A stretch of 64,000 nucleotides of DNA from Rhizophagus irregularis (GCF_026210795.1 NC_089432.1:5456001-5520000); one strand, 5' to 3'; shown: positions 31,075-43,895, counted from the stretch's first letter. Notes: a model not told the origin generated them from the letters alone. Numbers and translations are program-made.

Positions 31075-32066
31075 CTAATTTTTGTTTTCGATATCTTTAT
31101 CCGTCATGTGATCTTCATCTATTCTGTTTCTCTTTTTCCTCAGATCTATTTTTTGTATACCTTCCTTTTGTTCTATTCTTTTTATTTCTTCACATCTTGG
31201 TATCCATATTCTGTTTTTGAATTCTTTGTAAATAAAATTCCATAATCTTTTTATAACTGCTTTTTCTTCTTTCTTTTGCGTTAGTTTATTGAAATTCTCG
31301 TTGTACACTCCTCTAAGTATCTCCCATATTCGACTTTTACCTCTTAAATTATCGAAGGGTGTTCTAAGATCCTTATGAAGTCAAAATTATAATTTCTTTC
31401 AGTCGTAATTGTTGTATCATTAATGTCAGTTGTATCATCTAGACTTTTTTCAAATTTATATATTGCTTCTTGTACAATTTCATCTATCGTAATTTCGTTA
31501 TCTTCACATAACCAAATATGTTCCCAAGTTTCTTTCTCATTTTTACCACATCTTTTGCATTCTTCATTTTCTATTTTATTAGTATTTCTTTTATTTCTTT
31601 TAAAAAGAGTGCCGTAAGTTGGCTGTTCTTTTAATAAATTTTTAATACAGCCATTTCTGAAATTGTACATGAATAGGTCATCTAGTTTTTCGCTATTGAG
31701 AATTTCATTTTTCCATATCACGTTCGTAACTTTCTTTTTCCAGTTCCGAAATCCTCCAGTTATAATTTTTTTATTCCAAATTAAATTATATTCGTTAACT
31801 AATAGTGCTTCTTCTACTATCTCGACTTGATGATTTATCATCTGCTTTATTATTTTATCATTCAAACTTTCTCTCATCTTCTTTTTTAAATTTTTCACTA
31901 TTTTATATTCTTTTTCGTTACAGTCCATTATAACTATATTATTTTTTTCTAAAAATTCTTCTATAAATAATAATTTTAAATAGAATTCATTATCAATCTT
32001 CCGCCTATTACTCATATTCTTTGTAAATTCATATATTATATTATTAATATATTCATCTATAATATA
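31075..32066 (-). pseudogene. LINE-like 3' region with zinc-finger tail, second copy
   Basis: The minus-strand frame opens after an acceptor-like TTTTTTTAG at 32067-32068 and reads DEYINNIIYEFTKN, MSNRRKIDNEFYLKLLFIEE, then a 220-residue stretch with GGFRNWKKKVTNVIWKNEIL and the finger CKRCGKNEKETWEHIWLC (31500-31560). It ends at 31344. A frameshift follows (35 bases between frames), then YNENFNKLTQKKEEKAVIKR and RIWIPRCEEIKRIEQKEG (31308-31075). This copy is better preserved than the one at 20449-21640 and defines the family order. The upstream reverse transcriptase domain is absent. Confidence 0.65.
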
Positions 32067-32219
32067 CTAAAAAAATTGATTACGTTTAGATTAATCTGTA
32101 TAAATTAATTTTGAATTGCTGATCTGTATTCTTTATAGCTAAGAGCCTAAGACCCGTAAGTCATTGTTATATCTAATTCAATTCCGGTTAATGAAATTTT
32201 AATCGGATTATTAGTTCAT

Positions 32220-32760
32220 TTTTTTTCCCTTTTTTTTAATTTTCATTTTTTTCCCTTGAATCGATCCTTTACTTTCAGTTCTTTCTTTTTTTTTAAGTTT
32301 CCTCTTTTCTCTTCCAAACCTTTTCCTTTTCTTTTCCTTTTTTTTTTCCTTTTTTTTAAAAAAAAATCTTCATTTTTTTTTCCTCTTTTTCGGTTTGGTT
32401 TTTTTTTCCAACCCGAGAATTTTATTAGTTGTTTTTCCCAAACTGAAAAATTTTTTTTTATTGGTCTTTTAAGACCGATTTTTTTTATATTATTATTTTT
32501 TTCGGTCTTTTTTTTAGACCGTATTATTAATTTATTTTTTTAAATTTTTTTTTTCAGTCTTTTTGGACCAGATTATTCTTTTTTTTTTCAGAATTTTTTT
32601 CGGGACTTATTTTTTTTACGGATTCCTTTTTTTCTTTCCTTATCCTTTTTCTTTCCCCTAAATTTTATTTTTCACTTTTTTTTTAATTTTCTACATTGTT
32701 ATTTTTTTTTCCCAAACCACATTCTTAAGCCATCTAGATTTGGATCGGTGATCGGATTGA
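32220..32760. repeat. Poly-T rich low-complexity stretch
   Basis: Long T-runs separated by short cores such as CGGTCTTTTTTTTAGACCG and ATTGGTCTTTTAAGACCGA, which are local palindromes. The 95-codon frame at 32256-32543 (Phe/Ser/Lys string) is an artefact of composition. Confidence 0.6.
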
Positions 32761-33790
32761 CGCTGTGGCACTACGGTAATTGCCTTTTTTCCCGATTCTT
32801 CTTATTATTATTAGTAATAATATTTTCCCTGATTATTTTTAAGGCTCAATATAAATAGACTGACATATAATTTACTTATTTATTTTTGTAACAATAGATC
32901 GGTTAGTAAATTCTATGGGAAATGTTTTTTTCATGACAATAGATTGTTATAATTGGGGAATTTTTTTTTTCATAGCAATAGATTGTTATAATTAATTTTT
33001 GGGGAATTGTGAGATATTTTTTTAGGAGGATTGCTAACCGTCGCCTGGGTGATCACCGCCTGGGTTTTTTTTTCAAATATGTCACATGATGTACAAATTT
33101 ATTGCTGATTTTTTAACTTAGTTATTTTGATCGGTTAAACTTAAAATTTTATTGCAAAGATATTTTTTAAAAAAAAATTTTTTGCATATTTATTTAAAAT
33201 AATCTTATTTAATGAAATTTTATTTGCAAATATTAAAATTTAAGCCACACATTTACGATTTTAAAGAAAAAAATCACCATATTTAAACAATAACAATAAA
33301 TAAAAAGATAAATAAATTACAATGACCAAGGAGAAAGATGCTAATAAAAAAATGAAATCAGTATAATTTCAATTTTATAAATACATATGCATATTAAGAT
33401 CGTACATATGATGTGTACTAAAATTTTGAAAATTTGACTAAAAAAATCCTTTTTAAAACAAAAAATGTATTTTACTTATAAAATCAAACTTTCCTGTTTT
33501 TCTCAAAAACTATCTAAACAACAGCTTTTATAATCTAAGGGAAACTTGTTCTACTCATAAATATATATTATTACATATATTAATGATATTTATATTATAA
33601 TTAGAATAATATCTCAGTCAAAAATTTTGAAAATTCAAAAAATATTTTTGTGTGGTGACGATCACCACTGGTGATATTTAGCAATACCCGAAGTACTTCT
33701 TTAGAATAATTATCAACCCTCTGAGCTTCTATGCAAATTATCTTGAAAAATTGGCAAGGCTAATTTCCATGCCATCTATTGCTATTACAA
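32761..33790. other. AT-rich DNA with a possible imperfect-TIR element
   Basis: No gene. ATTGCTAA at 33030 and TTAGCAAT at 33678-33685 begin a loose inverted similarity (both followed inward by CACC/TGG/GTGATC text), suggesting an old 656-bp MITE. No target duplication was found. Two near-identical segments with TTTTTTCATxxCAATAGATTG (about 32925 and 32970) lie just upstream. Confidence 0.35.
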
Positions 33791-33799
33791 ATTTGGCTT

Positions 33800-34120
33800 A
33801 ACAGTAATTATTTGTCTCAATGAATTAATAGAGAAATGGCAGAAGAAGGCACGACATAAGTTAAATACAGAGGTTCAGAGATATTTACCAGCTGGTACTT
33901 CTTTAGCTATGTGTAGTAAAGGATAAAATTAAAAAGGCTAGAAAATATATGCTATTTATAATGTTATAGGCCCATTTATAATTCATTGGGTTCATACATT
34001 TTCTATAGAACAGATCTCAGCTTTTAAAGAAGATGATATTATTGATATTAACTTCATAAAAACAAAATTACCAAGGCCTGAAATACCACGAATATATGAA
34101 ACACCTTTCAGGTGTTTTAT
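33800..34120 (+). pseudogene. Unknown coding remnant
   Basis: Protein-like text in two pieces: TVIICLNELIEKWQKKARHK followed by LNTEVQRYLPAGTSLAMCSK (33800-33925), then [20 protein letters not shown] and [21 protein letters not shown] (33960-34110). Stops and a shift separate them. Probably the C-terminal part of an element-encoded protein. Family not recognised. Confidence 0.4.
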
Positions 34121-34681
34121 TATATCATTTTTATGTCTTTATATTTTTATGCCTATTTGTTGTATATATAATGATATGACATTATTCTAGAGTTAATTAC
34201 TTAGAAAAGTGTTATTTTTTAAAAATTTTCAGTTGCAGCTCGCGCGATTTAATAAAATAATATGTTTTATTTTAAAATAGTACTCAAGAGCGTGTTTCTA
34301 TATATATATAATATATTTATAAAATTATGGTCATCGATAAAGCGATAAAGAGTAGTATACGTAAAAATTAAGAAATATAATTATCGTGAATTATCTAATC
34401 TGGAAAAAATCTTAAGGAATATAGTATTTTATTTAGTAATATACGATTCACTGATAATCCTGTCAATTATTTTTACAAATTTTTATCAAACACATTAAAA
34501 AATATGATTAGCTTAATGTTTATTTAGTATCAATTATTCAAATAAAGTACCATGATGATAAGCTAAAATTGCTCATAAAATTTATTATTTTTTTTACATC
34601 AGAGATTTATCACAGATAAATTTCTAAAACCAATAATTACCGTTCGTGTAAATATCTTTTCAGTATACTATGAATAAACAT
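34121..34681. other. AT-rich intergenic DNA
   Basis: No gene seen. It is the 3' flank of the minus-strand kinase-Sel1 gene. Confidence 0.5.
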
Positions 34682-36470
34682 CTATAAAATAACATCTGTA
34701 TTTGTTAATTCGTCTAATTTATTTTGTGCATTTTTGTGTCCCCGTTCAGCAGATTTTTTATACCAATAAATTGCTTGATCAATATCTTTTTTAATCCCAT
34801 CACCACTTTCGTACATCAAAGCAAGATTATATTGAGCTACATCACTTTCTAATTGCGCAGCTTTTTGATATATTTCAAATGCCTTTTGCTTATTAATATC
34901 AGTTCCAACACCCTTTCTATAACAATTTCCTAAATTATTCATTCCATATGAATCTCCTAAATCTGCTGATTTTTGATAAAATTCAAATGCTTTTTGTAAA
35001 TTAATATCAATACCAATTCCTTTTCTATAACAACGTCCTAAATTATTCATTCCATGTGTATTTCCTAAATCTGCTGCTTTTTTATTTAATTCAAATGCTT
35101 TTTGCACATTAACATCAGTTCCGATTCCTTTTTCATAACAAGTTCCTAAGCTACTTAGACCAGTTGAACTTCCTAAATCTGCAGATTTTTGAAATAATTC
35201 AAATGCTTTTTGCGCGTTAACATCAGTTCCAATTCCTTTATTATAACATTGACCTAAGTTATCCATTGCATATGAATTCCCTAAATCAGCTGCTTTTTGA
35301 GTGAGTTCAAACGCCATTTGCATATTAACATCAGTTCCGATTCCTCTTCCATAACAATATCCTAAATTACCTATCCCATTTGAATTTCCTAAATCCGCCG
35401 CCTTTTGATACAATTCAAATGCTTTTTGTTTATCAATATCAGTTCCCATTCCTTTTTCATAACAATAACCTAAATAATTAATTCCACAAGCAGATTCTTG
35501 TTTTGCTAATTTATTAGATAATTCAAAAGCAAATTTGTAATTTTTATCAACACCTTGCCCAATAATATATAAATAGATAAGATAAAGTTGTGCTACATTA
35601 TTATCCAAATCTGCAGCTTTTTGAAACAATTCATATGCTTTTTTCACATTAATATCAGTTTCAATTCCATAATAATTAAGATATCCAAGTAATATGATAG
35701 AATTTGAATTATTTTGATTATTTAATAACCAAGTATAGATTTCTTTTGAAGTTAATTTATGATTACTAATATTAAAAAGAACATTTTGTTTTATTACTTC
35801 TTTATCATTTCCTTCATTAAGTTTCTTATAAATAAGATTAACCAATTCATCAACCAAATTGCTTAAACAAATCGATGTCATGTTCGTCTCATACAATAAA
35901 TTAACATTTGATTTATCAACATTGTCTGAATCAATTCGCATTTGAGAATTTACTATTACATTTGTTTTCATAATAATTTCTTTTAATTTTACAACTACTT
36001 GATCCATAGTTGGCCTATTGTCTGGTTCACTATTCCAGCATTCTAATATGTATACATATATTAATTTAGTAAAGATTTAAAATTAAAATAACGAACAAAT
36101 AATATATAAAATATTTACCAGTATAAAGTTTAGAATAATCGGAAGGAGAGTTTGGAACAATCGTTTCTCTGTAACCTTGTAAAATTCGCATAACTAAACC
36201 AGCATCATATGATTCATCTTCAAATGGTAATTTACCACTTGATATCTCCCATAAAAGTACGCCAATACTGTAAACATCACTCTTCTTATTTAATAAGTAT
36301 GGTTGCGTTAATTTGTTACTACCAGTGAACCTTTTAGGATCAGTATAAGGAACTAAACCGAATAAGTCTGTCTGATGTTTACATATTTCTTTGATTCTTT
36401 TTGATAACCCAAAATCAACTAATTTAATATTATTTTGATGTACTATTATATTGTCGGAGTGCTTATTAAA

Positions 36471-36505
<35 letters not shown>

Positions 36506-37242
36506 TATAAGTATAATTATTAAATTAAAAAAAAAAATTACAAATAATTTAATGAAATAAAGTAAAATTACCAGATCACGATGGATAATTCCTTCATCAT
36601 GTAAACATGATATAGCACAAACCAATTGGTATGCTAATCTGTATTTATCAGGCCATGTAAGATTTTTAAAATTTTCTTTCAAATAATTTTGAAGAGAATC
36701 ACCATCAGTATACTCCATCACTAATAAATATTTATTTGATTTTACGTTTTGACTTCCTAATTTTTTAAAGGGATAAAAAAAATTAATTTTATTTTATTAA
36801 CTTGTTTATAAACAAAATTTAAATATTTTATTTATACCTTTTTCTGTAATCCCATATAATCGAATAACATTATCATATAAGTCAAGTTCACATTGAAGTT
36901 TAAGCTAAAATTATATAAACGTAATTAATAAATTAATATATATGTATTTAATAAATTTTATAAACGTAAATTAATAAATTAATATATACGTATTTTAGTA
37001 AAATTATAAATTATTACCTCATGTAAAATTTCTTTTACAACATTATTATTAAATTTAAAAAAAGATTTTAAAATAACATATTTTTCCGAATTTTTCCAAT
37101 TCGCACTATAAACTTTTCCAAGAGCATCATCATCAATTTTTTTTATATTATGAAAATGTTTATATTCATAATATTTTATTTGTTTACTAGAAATAGCTTC
37201 TTCAATTAAATTAATTTGTTCATTTTCATTTTTATCAGACAT
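34682..37242 (-). CDS. Tyrosine-kinase-like protein kinase with C-terminal Sel1 repeats, five exons
   Basis: Exons 37242-37018, 36904-36838, 36756-36572, 36461-36119 and 36042-34682. All introns are GT..AG and all phases agree; 726 aa. Kinase domain about residues 30-297: weak glycine loop ALGKVYSANW, ATP lysine in YVILK (K59), MEYTDGDSL, catalytic HRDLHSDN (D158, N163), DFG (175-177), PYTDPKRF in place of APE, SDVYSIGVLLWEI, and CWNSEPDNRPTM. From about residue 375 to the end there are eight or more Sel1 repeats (KAFELYQKAADLGNS.G..NLGYCY.KGIGTDVN). Catalytic residues are present, so it may be active. Sel1 repeats serve as protein-docking solenoids. This architecture is strongly expanded in Glomeromycotina. 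The start is the first ATG before a consistent exon 1. Confidence 0.92.
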
Positions 37243-39150
37243 TATTTATTATTTGCAGAAAATAAAAAAAAAATTAGAGCACTTTTTTTTTTAAAAAAAA
37301 AAAGTGACGTTTTTGGTTAAAATAAGTCACACGAAAGATCTGCGCACGCACAATAAGTCACACGAATTTCTAATTACTTGTTTATTTAATTGTTATATTC
37401 GAAACGCCAACATTTCTGAAAATGGCAATGAAATTGTTATTAAAGGAAAAATATTTATAAAATATTTATTTATAAAAATATCTAAATAATAGGAATTTTC
37501 TATATTCAAAATAATGTTGCGCCAAAAAAGAAAATGATCTGCAATGAAGTCATTCAAAGAAATTTTTTGTGATACCTAACTAACAAGCGTGCTGTAATTT
37601 ATATGGAAACTGCAGAAGAAACAGAAGTGAATAATAATAAATAATTACGCAAATAAAGTTTTTACTTTCGACAATGAAATTTATTTATGACTAAAATTTT
37701 CATATTATGTTTTTTTATATGCTGTGTAAAAATTATAAGTATGAAACTTCTACCGTAATAATAAATCTGGACGCACCACCTCGGGTTACACCAATATTAA
37801 TATCGAACGCCGCATTGTGACAAAATATTGCCTGTGGTAAATAAATGAAATGAAGTAGTGAATTATTACAAGAATGTGATTTACGGACTTACTATTATGT
37901 AATATATCGATAAATTTATAATTGTTAACAATATAAAGTGGGAGATCCAAATTCGTCCGAATATTGATTGTTACGGGTGTGACATTTATTGAATTTTCAA
38001 TTCTTAAAAAATAATAAAATAAAATTTTTATTATTTTATAATACTCGTTCACACTTAATTAAATTAAATAAACAAATAAACAAATATTATTTTTATACAC
38101 TATTGTTACTCCATAAATATTGATAACTCTAGTTGAATAATTTTACTTGTTTGTTTCATTTAACAAAAGTGCTAAAATTACGTGCACGGCACAGTAAATC
38201 TATAACCATTTGATTTTATATAGCTAAAATACTGAAATTACGTAATAAAATTAAACCACAGTTAATTTCATTAAACAATTTGTTCTACAAGAACAATGTT
38301 AACAAAGTTAATAAACATTGGTGTTCCGTATTTGTTAAATAACTCTACTTAGTCACTGAAAGTATATCATAAATTATCATGTATTCTGCAGATTGGCGGT
38401 TATGATTAAATAATAAATTAAATAAATTAACAAGAGTTTGTTAAATTATTAAATATGTACATTATAAATTACAAGAATGTAATAAATAAAAAAAAATTAA
38501 TTTAATCACAGTATGTTAAAAAAATCTAGCTATTTTAGCTAGAAATCTTTTTTTCAAAAAAAAAATAATAATAATAATAATAATTTTGTAGTGTTTTGTT
38601 AAGCTTCGGATACCTCTATTTGCCCATCCAATAACTAATATTCACTTGAGAGACACTTTCGTGGCGTAGTTAGAATCACGTGTATGAATTCTTTGGTTAT
38701 TTTATTAATTTTGATCTGTTATTATCACTAATCCACTATCAACCTCTTTGTCTACAATATAAAATAATTTACCAACCTCAATTAAAAAGGGATAGAAGAC
38801 TGATAGAAGTAATAATCCAAGTTGTTTCGAAAGATTAGCATTGATAATATACTATATTAAATGAATTTATTGAATATATTTAAGTATTCAGTTACTATTA
38901 TAATATAATGATTATATATCATTCGTTCTAAAGCAATAATTGTCCGGAGTGAAGCGAAGGACTATATATGTTTATGAACCTTAACCTTAATGACATATTG
39001 GATCACGTGGCGAAGTCCGTTTGTCCGCACGCGTCATTTCTGCTGATTGGTCTGCACAGAATGTCAGTCGCGATTATTACATAATATATAATAAACTACT
39101 ATTGGCCAGACGACGATTATTAATAATCTAACAAGTGTAATAAGTCTATG
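37243..39150. other. Intergenic DNA
   Basis: No supportable gene. Small features only: AATAAGTCACACGAA occurs twice (about 37320 and 37351); a simple AAT repeat lies at 38566-38582. 38945-39150 has higher GC but no frame of interest. Confidence 0.45.
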
Positions 39151-39171
39151 ATAAACAGTTTCGGCTAGTGA

Positions 39172-39600
39172 GTATTTTTTTTTAAAGAAATGTTTTTGAT
39201 TTATTTCTTATTTTATTTCTAGGGTTTATGGATTTCTTATACATACCGGACTTTAAAGGTAAATTAGGAAATGGAGGGTTTTTTTATTTGTTTGACTTTA
39301 AAAAAATGTTTCTAATGTTTCATTTCTTACTTTTTTCCTAGGGTTTCTGGATTTCTTGTACATACCGGACTGGTAGTTATTTTTTTTATTTGTTTTGCTT
39401 TAAAGAAACGTTTTAAACGTTTCATTTTTATTTTTTTATCTAGGAACGCGGGTTTTTTGTACATGCCGGACTTTTAAAGGTATATTGTGAAGAGGGGCTT
39501 TTCTTATTTGTTTAACTTTAAAGAAACGTTTCTAACGTTTCATTTTTTTTTTAGGGACGTCAGATCTTTGGTACAAATTGAAATTTTTAAAAGATATTTG
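39172..39600 (+). repeat. Exon-like core array, 36-nt subfamily, four units
   Basis: Cores at 39223-39258 (36 nt), 39342-39372 (31 nt), 39444-39479 (36 nt) and from 39555. The consensus begins GG.TT..GGATTTCTTGTAC and ends ATACCGGACTTTAAAG. Each is preceded by a T-rich tract ending in TAG and followed by GTAAAT, GTAGTT or GTATAT. Upstream of each tract lies TTTAAAGAAACGTTTCTAACGTTTC, a palindrome related to that of the 22-25 kb array. A single further unit is at 60536-60626. Confidence 0.8.
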
Positions 39601-39838
39601 GATTTTTGTACAAAATCTTTCGCTACGGACTTACAACAGTTTCCATTTCCTAGTAATAAGTAAAATTTTGAAGTATAGATTGGATACTAAATTATACATA
39701 AATTGCAAATGAAAACAAATTATAAATAAATATTATTTTAATAATATTTTTATAATGTAAAAATTACACATAATATAAACATTTTCTATATAATAACAGA
39801 TAAATAATTCAACAAATAAAAAATAAATAACAAAATTG

Positions 39839-41945
39839 TTAATCATCAATTATACATTCTAAACACTCAGACTTTTCTTGAACTAACGCTAACATTTCAG
39901 TAAGTTTGCGACTTGTATAATATGCTTGTGGATGAGTTGATATAATAAAAGTATTTTCTTGTTCTTGACCTAAAGCTTCGTTAGCTAATATAAATTCTAA
40001 CATATCATTTTCTAATTGATTATCAACATTAGTTACTTTATAGTAATAATCATCGTCATTCTTATTACTATTTATTCTATAATACTCGTCAATACATCTG
40101 ATCCATTCAGATATGATATTTTCAAGCATTATTATGGTTGGTCTATTGGAAGGATTTGAATCCCAACATTTTTTCATTAAATCTATATAACATTTTGGAG
40201 TACTTATTATAATTTCAGGACGTTTCCCTTCACAAATACTCAAACCAAGGTAATGATCATGTGCTTCATGATTAAATGGAGGTTTACATAAAGTAAATTC
40301 CCACATTATCATTGAAAGACTATAAATGTCACTTGCTAGAGTATAGGGTTTATTTCTTAATATTTCAGGTGCCATATAAGGTATAACTCCATAAATTTCA
40401 TTGACTCCATTATCAGAATCTTGTAAATCACTTACAGGTTTACATAATCCTAAATCAATAATAAATAACTCATTATGATTATCTGACATTAATATTACCA
40501 TCATGAAAATCACCATGAGTTAAATTTGATTCATGAATTACTTTAAGCCCTAATATAATTTTTTTCAATAATTGTAACCTATCTTGCCACTTTAATTTAA
40601 TTATATCAGATAAACATTTTCTCAAACTTCCTTTTCTTGCATAACTCATTACTATTATATAATCTAAATTATTTGGATCTTGGGTAATTCCAAAGAATTG
40701 AATAAATCTTGAAAATGATTTTTTCTGACAATTATAATGATATTTCCACTATATAAATAATAAAAAATTATTAAATTTTGCTAAAGAAATTAAATTTGCT
40801 ATTAAATACAAACACTATACCTCATCAAGAAATTTGCTATCTAAATTTGATGAATTTTTAAGTATCTTAAGAACGACCTCATAACCTGTTTGAAAATTAC
40901 ATCTTTTCCATTTTTGTTTGTCAAAATTCCAACTGTAAATAGGCCCATCAGACCAAATAGCTTTATGAATTTCACTAAATCCTCCTTTATCATAATAATT
41001 GATATTTGATAATCTATTATAAGGTATCCACTCTAAAATTTCATAACTATTTCTAGCATTTAGTTGTGCTTCTTGAATAAATTCATCAATAAATTCATTT
41101 TTACTAGTCCAATTTGAAAAATCTTGCTGAAGTCGCCTAGTATTACATTGTTGACACCACTGGTAATCAATATATGGTTGTTTGCATTCATTACATACTT
41201 CTTCATTTTTAAAACTTGCTTTATTAACTTCTGTTGTTTGCTGATACCAATAAAAGGCTTTTTCTAAATTCATTTCTGTTCCTTCTCCATCTTTATAACA
41301 TATGGCTAATTTAAACATTGCATCAGTACAACCATTTTCTGCTGCTTTTTGAAACCAATAAAAGGTTTTTTCTAAATTCATTTCTGTTCCTTCCCCATCT
41401 TTATAACATATGGCTAATTTAAACATTGCATTTTCTGCTGCTTTTTGATACCAATAAAAGGCTTTTTCTAAATTCTTTTCTGTTCCTTCTCCATTTCTAT
41501 AACATATGGCTAAATTAAACATTGCATCAGTATCACCATTTTCTGCTGCTTTTTGATACCAATAAAAGGCTTTTTCTAAATTCTTTTTTGCTGCTTTTTG
41601 ATACCAATGAAAGACTTTTTCTAAATCTTTTTCTGTTTCTTCCCCATCTTTATAAAATATGGCTAAATTAAACATTGCATCAGTATCACCATTTTCTGCT
41701 GCTTTTTGATACCAATAAAAAGATTTTTCTAAATTCTTTTCTGTTTCTTCTCCATTTTTATAACATTTGGCTAAATTAAACATTGCTTCTTTATCACCAT
41801 TTTCTGCTAATTTTTCTAATGAATTAATACATTTTTTACACCATAATTCCTCATTAAAAGGTTTATTGCAATATGAACAATTCTCAGTGTTTACTGTATC
41901 AGTATCTTTATTTGAGATTTTTGATTCACTAAATTTGGTTTCCAT
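39839..41945 (-). pseudogene. Sel1-repeat protein kinase (TKL type), frameshifted in the catalytic loop
   Basis: Exon 1 41945-40821 (375 codons), intron 40820-40749 (72 bp), exon 2 40748-39839. Exon 1: zinc-ribbon-like CSYCNKPFNEELWCKKC, about six Sel1 repeats (KAFYWYQKAAENGDTDAMFN), a second ribbon CNECKQPYIDYQWCQQC, a linker, and the N-lobe start (YYDKGGFSEIHKAIW, lysine in VVLKILKN). Exon 2: YIIVMSYARKGSL, HGDFHDGNI, then a frame change at about 40495-40503, then IIDLGLCKP, YMAPEIL, SDIYSLSMIMWE and CWDSNPSNRPT. Exon 2 is 910 nt, not a multiple of three. HGD and DLG replace HRD and DFG. Everything else is intact, so this is a recent lesion or a sequence error. If correct as read, translation stops just after the catalytic loop. 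Confidence 0.8.
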
Positions 41946-43895
41946 TTGGTTATCTTAGAAATTTATTTTATTTTTTTTTACAAAAAATTTTTTTTTAATC
42001 AATATGTCGTGATTAAATTACTAAAAAGGAATATTTTAACCAAAGTAGAGGTTACAACAAAAAATTTATGGGCCCAATTTTTTCGATGCATTAATCTGCA
42101 TTGAAAAATTCCTTTAAAGTAAATCATATCAATTAATTAAGTAATGATAAATAAACTAGGACTTTTCCCAATTCTATAAAACTATTGTAAGTGAATATTA
42201 ACGTAGCTTTTAATCATGTAGATCTTGCGTTTTATGGATAATACCGGCCACAATTTTATTGCCAGTTTATTGCCTATTTTAGATACTGACTGACATTATT
42301 TAATTCCGGTCCTAAGAAATTCATACTATATATATTTTGGGGTCCTTAACTTAAAAAATTAAATTTCATTATTTTGTATATATGACACACAATAAAAGAA
42401 ATCTTTATTCCTTTTTTTTTCCTCAAAAATTAGAAGCAATAAAAAATTACAAATATGTACTATGTATCATAATAATTATTTAAAGTATTTATTAATACTA
42501 TAAAAATTAAAAAAATATACCTGATTTGATGATGATGAGTATGTATATATTTATAATAAAAATGTATATCTTAATAATTTAATAAATATTCTATCTCATA
42601 CGTTTTTTTGTTGTACTGTATGAAAAATCCTGTTAAAAATGAAAAATTGAAAAAAATATCTTGCTGCAGCGCCATAGGGCACAGTTCAGGAAATTGCCAG
42701 ATTTATTAACCTTCATGCAATGGATGATTTAGCTAGAAGTCAACTATAATAATTATTTTAAAAAATTCCTTTTTGATTTTATGAAGTCACGAGTTTTTTA
42801 ACCCTTTTAATAAAATTAGACGAACTAAATAATTTACAAAGTTTTGATATGGAGGAGAACGGTTTTTTCATTACAGTATGCAACCAAGTTTTAAATGATC
42901 GTTTCATATTTTACATGCCTCTTCTTTACGCAATTACACTGCTGAAACACTAAAGTTCTTTATGTTTATTTTATTTATTATCTAGATAGAAAGTAATTAT
43001 TACTTCTTTTTAGACAGTTCAAAGCATTATTGTAATCATCTTATAGATAGAACGAAAGAAAATTGATATTAGTTTAAGAAATCAATAAAATTCTCTTTCT
43101 CACTAATCTAGAGACGCCAAGGGTTTTATAATTCCAGTTTTAATCTCATGTCCGATCAATATTATCAGTTATTTCCACAGCATCCCAAAGAAAAAAATAT
43201 AAGTCCTATTTAAAAAAGAAATTTGTCTCGCCTCTTTTCAGTCTTATCACTTATTTACTCTCTTATATTCTTTATTCCAGTTAAATACTTTCCAGTATAT
43301 TGAAATTTAAATTACAATTTTGATAATAATTCTTAAGTATTGCAATATTTTTTATTATAAAGTTAGCTGTATAAAAGTGGGTTATCAGATTAGAGTTTTA
43401 TCTTCTTATTTCAGAATAGGACAAAAATGCATTTTTTTTTTAAAAAAAAAAGAAAGAAAAATAAAAAATAAAATAAAAAATAAACAAAATGATTGGTCAT
43501 TGTAATGCTCATTCTTTTTCGAAAATATGCATTAGAAGGTAGTTACTTGATATAAAAAGAAGTATACAGTCACTCGATATATTGAAGAATTTAAAGAATT
43601 TAATTGGCTGATTCGTTATAACAAGGGATATCTGACATATTTGAAATGATTGAAATGACGTTTAACTAATGTAATTACTAATGCAGAACATAGGGTTACT
43701 TGATTACTTCACTTGTTTTCTTATTATTTACTAATATTGTATGATGAAAAACTATTGATGAAAAAATTAGTCAAACAAATCATGGTTTATAGGATCATGC
43801 AATAAAATTATGACACTATCATAAATAAATATTAATTCTTTTTCTTTACTTCTTTTCATCCATTTTGCCTGAAAAAAAAAGAAAAGAAAAAAAAA
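41946..43895. other. Intergenic DNA
   Basis: AT-rich upstream regions of the kinase (minus) and the F-box gene (plus), which diverge. No other gene supported. Confidence 0.5.

Noticed and set aside
32256-32543. Phe/Ser-rich 95-codon frame
   Set aside because: Generated by a poly-T rich tract; no start context and no conserved motif.
33030-33685. Possible 656-bp MITE
   Set aside because: Only 8 exact terminal bases match, the inner similarity is loose, and no target duplication was seen. Mentioned but not called as an element.
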